A stretch of DNA of 64,000 nucleotides. Origin: Clostridium fungisolvens. Lineage in GTDB: Bacteria > Bacillota > Clostridia > Clostridiales > Clostridiaceae. The stretch spans positions 558,001 to 622,000 of the forward strand of contig NZ_BLZR01000001.1 in the NCBI RefSeq assembly GCF_014193895.1. The letters are read 5' to 3'. Shown here piece after piece: positions 45,187 through 52,287 of this stretch. Below the pieces are notes generated by a model. It was not told the origin of the DNA. It made no database searches and saw only the letters and a list, made by a program, of their open reading frames with translations. Made by a program: the position numbers and the translations under genes. How positions within the stretch are numbered: position 1 is the stretch's first letter; each line of letters begins with the position of its first letter.

Positions 45187-45228
45187 ATGTGATTGAAATC
45201 ACATAAAGTTTCTGCGTTTATTTATAAT
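45187..45228 (+). promoter_or_regulatory. CRP/FNR-type operator and -10 box
   Basis: ATGTGATTGAAATCACAT (45187-45204) is a perfect palindrome and matches TGTGA-N6-TCACA. TATAAT is at 45223-45228, so the palindrome is centred near -41 relative to the expected start, the class II activator position. The DUF2249 gene begins about 30 bases later. Confidence 0.7.
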
Positions 45229-45266
45229 ATATATAGTATAAATTATCTATATCGGAGGTAGAGGCA

Positions 45267-45500
45267 ATGTCAAGATTTAATGCACAAGTAGATGCACGTA
45301 TATATCCACCAAGGGAAAAGCATGCTGTAATATTTGATACTTTTAATAAACTAATGAGTGGAGAAGAAATGGAGTTATTAAATGACCATGATCCAAGACC
45401 ACTACATTACCAGTTTTTAGCGGAGTATGATGGACAATTTGAATGGGAATATCTTGAGCAAGGACCAGAGGAATGGCGTGTAGCTATTAAAAAGAAATAG
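45267..45500 (+). CDS. DUF2249 domain protein, 77 aa
   Basis: A 77-residue cytosolic protein covering a single DUF2249 domain: DARIYPPREKHAVIFDTF, GEEMELLNDHDPRPLHYQ and the C-terminal GPEEWRVAI. Histidines in PREKH, NDHDP and PLHYQ are conserved and may bind a metal or cofactor. In many bacteria such genes sit near nitric-oxide or anaerobic-respiration genes; biochemical function is not settled. GGAGGT precedes the ATG. It lies alone between att-like copies 3 and 4 and has a CRP/FNR-type site in its promoter, fitting redox or nitrosative control. Confidence 0.85.
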   Translation: MSRFNAQVDARIYPPREKHAVIFDTFNKLMSGEEMELLNDHDPRPLHYQFLAEYDGQFEWEYLEQGPEEWRVAIKKK

Positions 45501-45737
45501 CATCAAGATAATTTTTACTTAAAAAGATAAATAAAAGTGTGTAAAGCATTGATAAATAAAGGATTTCTGAGATTGGAAGTAACGATGCCATTTTGAGGTG
45601 GGGGATTTTCAAATCAGGAATTCTTTTTGTGTTGCAAGTAAACATGGCAACTATAAAGATGGGGGGTGTAGATCGATTAGATAATAAATAGAGTGTAGGG
45701 ATAAAATAGATATTAAAAGGAATTTTATGTTTGATAG
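45501..45737. other. Intergenic sequence between DUF2249 gene and att-like copy 4
   Basis: No gene. GGTGGGGGATTTTCAAA at about 45597-45613 resembles the element-arm sequence before copies 2 and 3 (GGGGGGATTTTAAAGG), which may be another arm-type site or a decayed end. Confidence 0.4.
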
Positions 45738-45768
45738 CAATTCAAAGGTTGAGCTTTGATTCCATAAT
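45738..45768. repeat. Att-like repeat, copy 4 (degenerate)
   Basis: CAATTCAAAGGTTGAGCTTT followed by GATTCCATAATGA aligns with copies 2 and 3 (TTTAAAGGTCATACTTCACC...CCAT) with many changes, and is followed by the same type of terminator as copy 2. Confidence 0.5.
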
Positions 45769-45772
45769 GAAA

Positions 45773-45810
45773 CCCACAAAAATCTAAAAAAAGTGGATTT
45801 TTGTGGGCTA
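45773..45810. terminator. Hairpin after att-like copy 4
   Basis: CCCACAAAAATC / GATTTTTGTGGG; similar in sequence to the hairpin at 27398. Can also end the convergent OFA gene. Confidence 0.8.
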
Positions 45811-45883
45811 TTTATATGTGTTATAAGTTCTAATAAAGTTGTAGGTTGAGAATATATAATATGTATTCTAAGTAAATCTCGAA

Positions 45884-47110
45884 TTAAGAGGTTTTTCCTA
45901 CTAATTTATAAGTTCGCTCAAAATAAGTATTAAGTTTTGTTGAGTTCATAATAGAAGCTAAAACTATTGATATTATACATAGACATCCGACAATTATAAA
46001 GGTAGGTATAAAGCCTCCGGCTAATGTTGCAATGAATGAACCAGAAAGAGCTCCTAAACCAAAGCCTTGATATATAACTCCATAATTTTTAGTTTGATTT
46101 TTAGAACCGAAGAAATCACCTATGATGGTAGGGAAGACTGTAATATTTCCGCCGAAGCAAAATGCAATTGAAGCAACACATGCAAAGAAAATTATAAAAT
46201 TTAAATGTACAAAGCTTAAAACAAATACTGAAGCAGTTATAATCGAAAGGGTGAAAATTATTACGTTTAATCTGCCAAGTTTATCTGATAAAGCTCCTAA
46301 TATAATTCTTCCAGCTGTATTAAAGATTGCAACCATAGCTACTGCGTTTGCTGCAGCAGCAGGTGTAAGACCAGCTAATTGAACACCTATATCTTTAACA
46401 ATTCCTATTAAATAAAGACCACTCATGCAGGATGTGAAGAATATCAAAAATAAAAAGTACGAATCTTTAGTTTTAAGCATTTCTTTTACTGAAAAATCTT
46501 GTTTAATTGAATTACTATTAGCATTATTAGTAGTAGAACTTAGTATTGGAGCATCTTTTAATAGCTGTGCACCAGTAACAACTAATATCATAGATATAAT
46601 TCCCCAGTATAAAAATGCTTCTGAAACACCATTACTATTGATTAAACTTCCATTAATATATTTAAAAATTAGACTTCCACTTCCATAGGCTCCAACCGAT
46701 ATACCTGAGATAAGCCCCTTTTTTTCTGGAAACCACTTAATACAATTTGTTAGTGATGTAAGATATGCGATACCATCTGCGGCACCAACCATTATTCCAG
46801 CTGTAATATATAGCATTGTTAATGAAGTTGCTTTAGATGTTAATATTAGGCCAATACCTAAGATTAAACCTGCAATTGACACAAGTTTTCTAATTCCTAG
46901 TTTTTCCTGAAGTTTACCTCCAGCTAATGTAGAGAATGCTAAAGCAAAACTAGTTATAGAGAAAGTAATAGTTACATTACTTAAGTGCCATCCAAATTTG
47001 TCTACTAGAGGCTGATTAAATAAGCTCCAAGTATAAATTGTTCCAAGTCCTAATTGAGCAATTACTGTACCTAAAACTATTAACCAACGGTTTTTAAGTT
47101 TTTCTTCCAT
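45884..47110 (-). CDS. OFA-family MFS transporter (oxalate/formate antiporter type)
   Basis: About 408 residues and twelve transmembrane segments. NRWLIVLGTVIAQLGLGTIYTWSLFNQPLV is close to the start signature of OFA permeases (G-x-x-Y-x-W-S-x-F), and GAADGIAYLTSLTNCIKWFPEKKGLISGI is the typical middle loop. Several starts are possible (GTG 47122, ATG 47119, ATG 47110); AAGGAG is best spaced for 47110. The family includes oxalate:formate antiporters and the E. coli pyruvate-related protein YhjX. The gene directly follows a LytS/LytTR pair on the same strand, as YhjX is controlled by the LytS/LytTR pair YpdA/YpdB, and the promoter carries fitting repeats. Substrate likely a small carboxylate. 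Confidence 0.88.
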   Translation of the reverse strand: MEEKLKNRWLIVLGTVIAQLGLGTIYTWSLFNQPLVDKFGWHLSNVTITFSITSFALAFSTLAGGKLQEKLGIRKLVSIAGLILGIGLILTSKATSLTMLYITAGIMVGAADGIAYLTSLTNCIKWFPEKKGLISGISVGAYGSGSLIFKYINGSLINSNGVSEAFLYWGIISMILVVTGAQLLKDAPILSSTTNNANSNSIKQDFSVKEMLKTKDSYFLFLIFFTSCMSGLYLIGIVKDIGVQLAGLTPAAAANAVAMVAIFNTAGRIILGALSDKLGRLNVIIFTLSIITASVFVLSFVHLNFIIFFACVASIAFCFGGNITVFPTIIGDFFGSKNQTKNYGVIYQGFGLGALSGSFIATLAGGFIPTFIIVGCLCIISIVLASIMNSTKLNTYFERTYKLVGKTS

Positions 47111-47228
47111 AGCGTTCATCACTCCTTAATTAATATATTGAAAAGCCGATTTAATAAGGTATTTGCAAAACTATTAAAGCTTAAGCTTTTAGGTTAGTTC
47201 TTTTATTACCATAATTATAAATCAGTGT

Positions 47229-47282
47229 AATATAAAATTAGTCTTTGTTGAACGAAATGCACAAAAAACTACACGGAATACA
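47229..47282 (-). promoter_or_regulatory. OFA gene promoter with LytTR-type direct repeat
   Basis: On the minus strand TGTATTCCGT (47273-47282), 11 bases, TGCATTTCGT (47252-47261): a 10-N11-10 direct repeat with the geometry and sequence type of the E. coli YpdB site GGCATTTCAT-N11-GGCATTTCAT. The proximal half takes the -35 position, 17 bases from a TATATT -10 box (47229-47234). Confidence 0.7.
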
Positions 47283-47283
47283 T

Positions 47284-48006
47284 TTATATATTCATAAGCT
47301 GTTTGAACTCTTTTATGTTACTTCTACTTACAGGGATTTGATAATCTATATCTTGGAGTTTTAGATTATAAGTGTTATTAAACCAGGGGATTATTTCTCT
47401 TATTTTATTTATATTAACAATATAAGATCTATGACATCTGAAGAAAATATCTTTTGGAAGGCTGTCATAGAATTCAGCTATACCTAGGTTTACTGAATAT
47501 GCATCCTTCTTTGTAAAAACATGGGTTATTCGTTCCTCAGCAATGCAATAATATATATCATTAGTATCTACCACTAGTATTTTTTCATTTTTCCATAAGT
47601 TTATCTTATTTTGTATATTAGTTTTGTGTGAGTTATTTTCTTTATGATTATTAAGATTCTCCAATTTTTTTAACATAGATACAATTCTGGATTCTGAATA
47701 AGGCTTTAGGATATAATCAAAAGCTTCTATTTCAAAAGCTTCAGCAGCATGTTCTCTGTAAGCTGTTATAAAAACTATGTATGGTTTTTTAGAAAACTTG
47801 CTTATACTTTTTGCAAGTAGTACACCATCTAATGATCGTATATTTATATCCATGAATATAATATCAACTTCATTATTTTGAATAAATTTAAGTACTTCTA
47901 TTCCATCTTCAAATTCATCTATTATTTCTATTTCGCTATAGTTTGTAATAAAATACTTAAGTTCTTCTCTTGCTAAAAACTCATCTTCAACTATTATAGC
48001 TTTCAT
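47284..48006 (-). CDS. LytTR response regulator
   Basis: A 240-residue regulator: receiver domain (about 1-120) with acidic residues in VEDE and the phospho-acceptor aspartate in IIFMDINI, then a LytTR DNA-binding domain (about 140-240) with FFRCHRSYIVNINKIREI. It belongs to the LytR/YehT/YpdB group. Its start overlaps the kinase gene by 20 bases. It probably binds the direct repeat just past its own stop codon and activates the OFA transporter gene. It is distinct from the AgrA-like protein at 39650. Confidence 0.92.
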   Translation of the reverse strand: MKAIIVEDEFLAREELKYFITNYSEIEIIDEFEDGIEVLKFIQNNEVDIIFMDINIRSLDGVLLAKSISKFSKKPYIVFITAYREHAAEAFEIEAFDYILKPYSESRIVSMLKKLENLNNHKENNSHKTNIQNKINLWKNEKILVVDTNDIYYCIAEERITHVFTKKDAYSVNLGIAEFYDSLPKDIFFRCHRSYIVNINKIREIIPWFNNTYNLKLQDIDYQIPVSRSNIKEFKQLMNI

Positions 48007-49675
48007 TTGGATACCTCACCTGCGCTCTATTTATGTAAAATTCTATTTTTGTTCCTTTTTCTAATCTTTTTATAATAAGTCCCTCTCCATAAATAAGTTT
48101 AATTCTCGAATGTACATTGTAAAGTCCTATTTTGTTTTTAGGAACAGCATCATTATAGATATTTTCAATTGTCTCTTCACTTATTCCTATACCATTATCT
48201 ATTATAGAAATCTTAACTTTTTCAATTTTATCTTCTACAATAATTTGTACTGTGCCTGCTTCCTTATCTTTTAAAATACCATGAATTATGGCGTTTTCTA
48301 CTAGAGGTTGTATTGTAAGACTTGGTATTTTTATATCTACATCATCGATATGATAAATTATATTTAATTTATTTCCAAATCGAGCCTTTTCAATTTCTAC
48401 ATAATCTTTAACTTGTTTCAATTCTTTTTTTATATCTATAAATTCACTGTTTAACTCTAAATTATATCTTAAGTAGCTGGCTAGATTTATTATAAGTTCT
48501 CTTGCTTTATTTGAGTCTATCCTAATAAAAGAAGTTATAGCATTTAGAGCATTAAATAAAAAATGTGGATTTATCTGCCTTTGAAGAGCTTTAAGTTCTG
48601 CCTTATTAGCCATTGTTTTCATTTGTTCAACCTTTGATACTTCCATTAGAGTCGATATAATTTGAGAAAGGCCAACAGCAAGAGCTTGTAGAGAATAGGT
48701 TATCCTATGAGAGGTTTTATAATATATTTTTAAAGCTCCAATAACTTCGTTCTTTACTTTAAGAGGTATTATAATTGCAGATTTTAACATTAAGCTTTTA
48801 TCTTGTAGACCATTATTTCTTATAATTATTTTATCGCTATTTATAGCTTCTTTAGTTTCTTCAGGTATTATTTCGTGCCCAATGTTGTAGTATTCTTTCC
48901 CAACTCCAATATAAGCTAATATATTATTTGTATCAGTTATTGATACAGCATCAGCCTTAATATCATCTCTTATAATAGTACATATCTTATTTAAGGAATC
49001 ACTATTTATATTTCTAAAATAAGGGAGAGTTTTATTAGCTATATCTAGTGACAGTTTTGCTTGTTTAGCAGCTATTCTTTCCTTATCATCCTCTATACTC
49101 TGAATTAATTGAACAATAAAGCCTACACTTATTTGTCCTAATATCATTGGTAACGCAATTTTAGATACTATATCAAGTCCTAAAGAAAGAGGCCTGCTTA
49201 ATAAAAGTATAAGAAGCATTGTAATGGTCTCAGAAAAGGCCCCTGCTATTATTCCAGCTATCCATCTGTAGTTCCGTTGAATTCTTTTATTAATATATCC
49301 AGATATTATTCCGGCGGTTATACTGCTTATAAGACATGGAATTGAAGTTATACCTCCTATATCTATTAAATATCTATGGACACCAGATATTACGCCAGAT
49401 ACAATTCCAACCACTGGACCAAATATTATACCTCCAGACACTACAGTTATTATTCGAACATTTACCAGCGAGCCTTCAACATTAAGTCCTGTATAATTGG
49501 CCAGTATGGCAAGTAGAGAAAATACTATACATAAAATTACATAGTCCTTTTTGCTATAATTGCCACTATGAAATATTTCTCTAAAACCTCTAAGTCTTGT
49601 TATAACAAATAAACACATAAGTAGTAGTGCTATTCTATCCACAAATTGAACTAATATGTTATATACATAATTCAA
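47987..49675 (-). CDS. LytS-type sensor histidine kinase
   Basis: A 562-residue kinase: 5TM-5TMR_LYT sensor in about 1-190 (with VNVRIITVVSGGIIFGPVVG and GGITSIPCLISSITAGIISG), a GAF domain about 215-355, a His_kinase domain with phospho-histidine in INPHFLFNALNAI, and the HATPase (about 450-550, DNGIGISEE). E. coli relatives YpdA and BtsS respond to extracellular pyruvate. Together with the LytTR regulator and the OFA transporter on the same strand it forms a compact sensing-and-transport unit. The actual ligand here is inferred from family only. Confidence 0.92.
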   Translation of the reverse strand: MNYVYNILVQFVDRIALLLMCLFVITRLRGFREIFHSGNYSKKDYVILCIVFSLLAILANYTGLNVEGSLVNVRIITVVSGGIIFGPVVGIVSGVISGVHRYLIDIGGITSIPCLISSITAGIISGYINKRIQRNYRWIAGIIAGAFSETITMLLILLLSRPLSLGLDIVSKIALPMILGQISVGFIVQLIQSIEDDKERIAAKQAKLSLDIANKTLPYFRNINSDSLNKICTIIRDDIKADAVSITDTNNILAYIGVGKEYYNIGHEIIPEETKEAINSDKIIIRNNGLQDKSLMLKSAIIIPLKVKNEVIGALKIYYKTSHRITYSLQALAVGLSQIISTLMEVSKVEQMKTMANKAELKALQRQINPHFLFNALNAITSFIRIDSNKARELIINLASYLRYNLELNSEFIDIKKELKQVKDYVEIEKARFGNKLNIIYHIDDVDIKIPSLTIQPLVENAIIHGILKDKEAGTVQIIVEDKIEKVKISIIDNGIGISEETIENIYNDAVPKNKIGLYNVHSRIKLIYGEGLIIKRLEKGTKIEFYINRAQVRYPNESYNS

Positions 49676-49960
49676 CTACAATTCATCTCCATTCTTTAAT
49701 TAGCTTAAAACAGTAATATCATTTTAAACTTATTTTAATATATTTCAATATGAAGTGGTACATCCATATTTTGATTTGAATTTTATTATATTAGTATTGG
49801 TTGTATATAAAAAATAAATAATGATATCAATAACAATATATCTGTAAGTAAAAAAACAGATGTATATTGTGATGAAAATGTTTATAGAATAGGGAAGTAT
49901 AGTTTTTAATAAAAATATTAACAAATACATCTGATGTGTTACGATGAGTACATAATCTGA

Positions 49961-50275
49961 ATGCAAACATTTTATTCTTGGTTTTCAACTGCATATTTTC
50001 TAACTTGTTTACTAGTTACAAAAATGGAGAAAGCAGCTAAAGAACAAGGTATAGAAGCAACTATTTGGAAAGTATCAACTGATGCAGCTGATTCAAATAT
50101 GGCAAAAGCAGATGTAGTATTAATAGGACCACAAATTCGTTTTCAGCTTAAAGAAATGAAGAAAAAAGGAGAGAAATATAATATTCAAGTAGAAGCTATT
50201 CCTTCTATGGATTATGGTATGTGTAATGGTCCAAGCGTCTTAAAGTTTGCAATGGATTTAATAAATAATAAATAA
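49961..50275 (+). pseudogene. Broken PTS lactose/cellobiose-family EIIB gene
   Basis: From LLVTKMEKAAKEQGIEATIW to the end (SMDYGMCNGPSVLKFAMDLI) this is clearly an EIIB like LicB. The expected start NILLxCxAGMST is replaced by QTFYSWFSTAYFLTC. In another frame AACATTTTA still gives NIL, and the segment is four bases longer than in licB, which points to a frameshift in the active-site loop. The phosphocysteine loop CxAGMS is lost, no ribosome site is seen, and no EIIC or EIIA gene is next to it, so it should be inactive. Confidence 0.75.
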
Positions 50276-50336
50276 TAAAATATTTATTTTAAACTAAAAC
50301 GTAAATTAAATAAACTTATCTTATGATAAGTGGATA

Positions 50337-50382
50337 AAATAAACAAGTGGAGATATTAATAAATATCACCACTTGTTTATTT
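50337..50382. terminator. Bidirectional terminator
   Basis: AAATAAACAAGTGG / CCACTTGTTTATTT with inner GATATT / AATATC. Confidence 0.88.
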
Positions 50383-50395
50383 AGCTTAAGATAGA

Positions 50396-50590
50396 TTACT
50401 CTCCATCTTCTCCACCAGGGCCATCGCGTCTAGGGCGATCTGATTCTGGAAGAGGTTCAACATTTTTATATTTGTTAGAGAATTTGCTTTGCTCATTAAC
50501 ACTAAAAGAACCATTTTGGTGCTTTGAGCCTGAGAAAGTATTCTCTAGGTTTACATTGGCATTGTCGGTTTTATTGGTTTTATTAGCCAT
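50396..50590 (-). CDS. Small hydrophilic protein of unknown function, 64 aa
   Basis: Not recognised. The protein is rich in N, S, K, E and G, has no hydrophobic segment and no cysteine, and ends in PLPESDRPRRDGPGGEDGE, so it is probably disordered. A GGTGGTGAT ribosome site nine bases before the ATG and a terminator after the stop make it a believable gene. It stands alone. It could be a small spore or stress protein; nothing in the sequence proves this. Confidence 0.6.
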   Translation of the reverse strand: MANKTNKTDNANVNLENTFSGSKHQNGSFSVNEQSKFSNKYKNVEPLPESDRPRRDGPGGEDGE

Positions 50591-50812
50591 TGTATAATCA
50601 CCACCTTCTAAATTATTTTGTACATATAATGAGTTTTTATGTTATAAGTTTTTTTAAATTATTAACACTATGACAAAAAGCCTTAAAGAAAAATTTAAGA
50701 AATAATGAATATAATAAAGAAAGTTCATATTTTAAGCGCAATATATAGTATAATATTTGTTGAAATATTTATGATTAATAATTTTTAATATAATGGATGG
50801 GAATATAGAGAT

Positions 50813-51586
50813 ATGACTAAGGAATTAGAGAAACACTATAATAAATTTTGTGAAGATAAAAGATTAACGAGAAGGCATGGTCAAGTTGAGTATATTACTT
50901 CTATGAAATATATTCATCAGTGTTTGGAAAATAAACCTAATGCAAAAATTTTAGATGTTGGTGCGGGAACTGGTAGATATTCTGTACAACTTGCAAAGGA
51001 GGGCTATGATGTTACAGCAGTTGAACTTGTAAAGCACAATCTAGGTGTCTTAAAATCAAAAGGAAGTACAGTAAAAGCATATCAGGGAACGGCATTAGAT
51101 TTATCAAGATTTTCAGAAAATACTTTTGATATGACTTTGGTGTTTGGACCAATGTATCATTTATATAAATTTGAAGATAAAGTAAAGGCTTTACAAGAGG
51201 CAAAAAGAGTAACTAAGGTTGGAGGAGTTATATTAGTAGCTTACTTAATGAATGAGTATAGTGTAATAACATATGGATTTAAGGAAAATAACATTCGAAC
51301 AAGTATTGAAAATGGGAAGCTTAGCGAAGATTTTCATGTTTTATCAGAGCCAGAAGATCTATATGATTATGTAAGAATAGATGATATCAACAAACTGAAT
51401 GAGGAAGTTGGACTGCAAAGGCTAAAATTAATTGCAGCTGATGGACCAGCTAATTATATGAGACCTACTCTGAATGCTATGGATGAGGAAACCTTTGAGA
51501 TTTTTATTAAATATCATCTTACTACCTGTGAAAGGCCTGATTTATTGGGGGCAAGCGCACATACTTTAGATATTTTAATAAAGTAA
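50813..51586 (+). CDS. Class I SAM-dependent methyltransferase
   Basis: A 257-residue Rossmann-fold methyltransferase. Motif I is ILDVGAGTGRYSVQLAKEG (about 44-62), the acidic residue ending strand 2 is in VTAVELV, and motif IV-like sequence is TFDMTLVFGPMYHLYKFED. The last about 90 residues form a variable cap. The substrate cannot be named; proteins of this type are often annotated as UbiE/Coq5-like. The ribosome site is weak (GGATGGGAATATAGAGAT). Single gene, with a terminator shared with the convergent DUF3243 gene. Confidence 0.85.
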   Translation: MTKELEKHYNKFCEDKRLTRRHGQVEYITSMKYIHQCLENKPNAKILDVGAGTGRYSVQLAKEGYDVTAVELVKHNLGVLKSKGSTVKAYQGTALDLSRFSENTFDMTLVFGPMYHLYKFEDKVKALQEAKRVTKVGGVILVAYLMNEYSVITYGFKENNIRTSIENGKLSEDFHVLSEPEDLYDYVRIDDINKLNEEVGLQRLKLIAADGPANYMRPTLNAMDEETFEIFIKYHLTTCERPDLLGASAHTLDILIK

Positions 51587-51671
51587 TAGATGAAATAGAT
51601 GATCTAGATTTCTTTGTAATAGATATTCATAATAAAGAGCAATAAGATTGATAAACTGTAAAGTGTATAAT

Positions 51672-51704
51672 AAAACCGTAATGGATTTCCCATTACGGTT
51701 TTGT
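51672..51704. terminator. Bidirectional terminator
   Basis: AAAACCGTAATGG, ATTTC-type loop, CCATTACGGTTTT. Confidence 0.9.
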
Positions 51705-51711
51705 TAATAAG

Positions 51712-51957
51712 CTATTTAGCAGTTATTCTTACAATTAGTTTAGCAAGAACATTTTTATCATTGATGTCTGAGGCATCCCACATCTCTTTAAGTAATCTTT
51801 CTTCTGGATTTCTAGGGTCAACATTATTAGCTAAAAATGTACCTACTTTTTCAGCAATATTAGTTATTGTGTTATCGGACATACCAATATTTTCTCCTAA
51901 TTCAACGGCATTGCCTAAAGTGTTTTTCCATTCAGTCCAATCTTCTAAGATTGCCAT
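51712..51957 (-). CDS. DUF3243 family protein, 81 aa
   Basis: An 81-residue helical protein: MAILEDWTEWKNTLGNAVEL, then GMSDNTITNIAEKVGTFLAN, NVDPRNPEERLLKEMWD and a C-terminal helix. The pattern W-x-x-W-K, G(M/I)S, NVDPxNxEE-R-x-L-x-x-LW is that of the DUF3243 family found across Firmicutes (for example Bacillus YmfJ). Function unknown; length typical. GGAGTGATA precedes the ATG. It is a single gene with a terminator after it. Confidence 0.88.
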   Translation of the reverse strand: MAILEDWTEWKNTLGNAVELGENIGMSDNTITNIAEKVGTFLANNVDPRNPEERLLKEMWDASDINDKNVLAKLIVRITAK

Positions 51958-52240
51958 GTTATCACTCCTAACTTTTTATATGTAGCTTTCCATAATGTTT
52001 TAATTATATGTATATGGATGCACAACTTCGTATTAAAATTTATATTTTTGAATTCTCTCACCAAAAGCCGCGAGAGTTTTAAAAATAGATTTCGGATCGA
52101 AGGGGGACATTTATAGATAAGCTACTTTTACCTAATAAAACTAAGAGATAATTCTGTTATATAAAAATAGAAATAAGATTATCAAATATATGTTTATTAG
52201 AACGTTGGAGGTTAAGATAGGGGACTAAAAAGATTAAAAA
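51958..52240. other. Intergenic region with no recognised feature
   Basis: It contains one GC-richer patch (CCAAAAGCCGCGAGAG near 52065) but no ORF or clear structure. Confidence 0.5.
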
Positions 52241-52275
52241 AATAACCGTCTGAAGATATTCTACAGACGGTTATT
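52241..52275 (-). terminator. asnB terminator
   Basis: AATAACCGTCTG / CAGACGGTTATT; on the minus strand it is followed by TTTTTTT. Confidence 0.9.
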
Positions 52276-52287
52276 AGAATCTATAAA

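Noticed and set aside
49745..49966. 73-codon minus-strand frame
   Set aside because: Hydrophobic random AT translation in an intergenic gap with no ribosome site.
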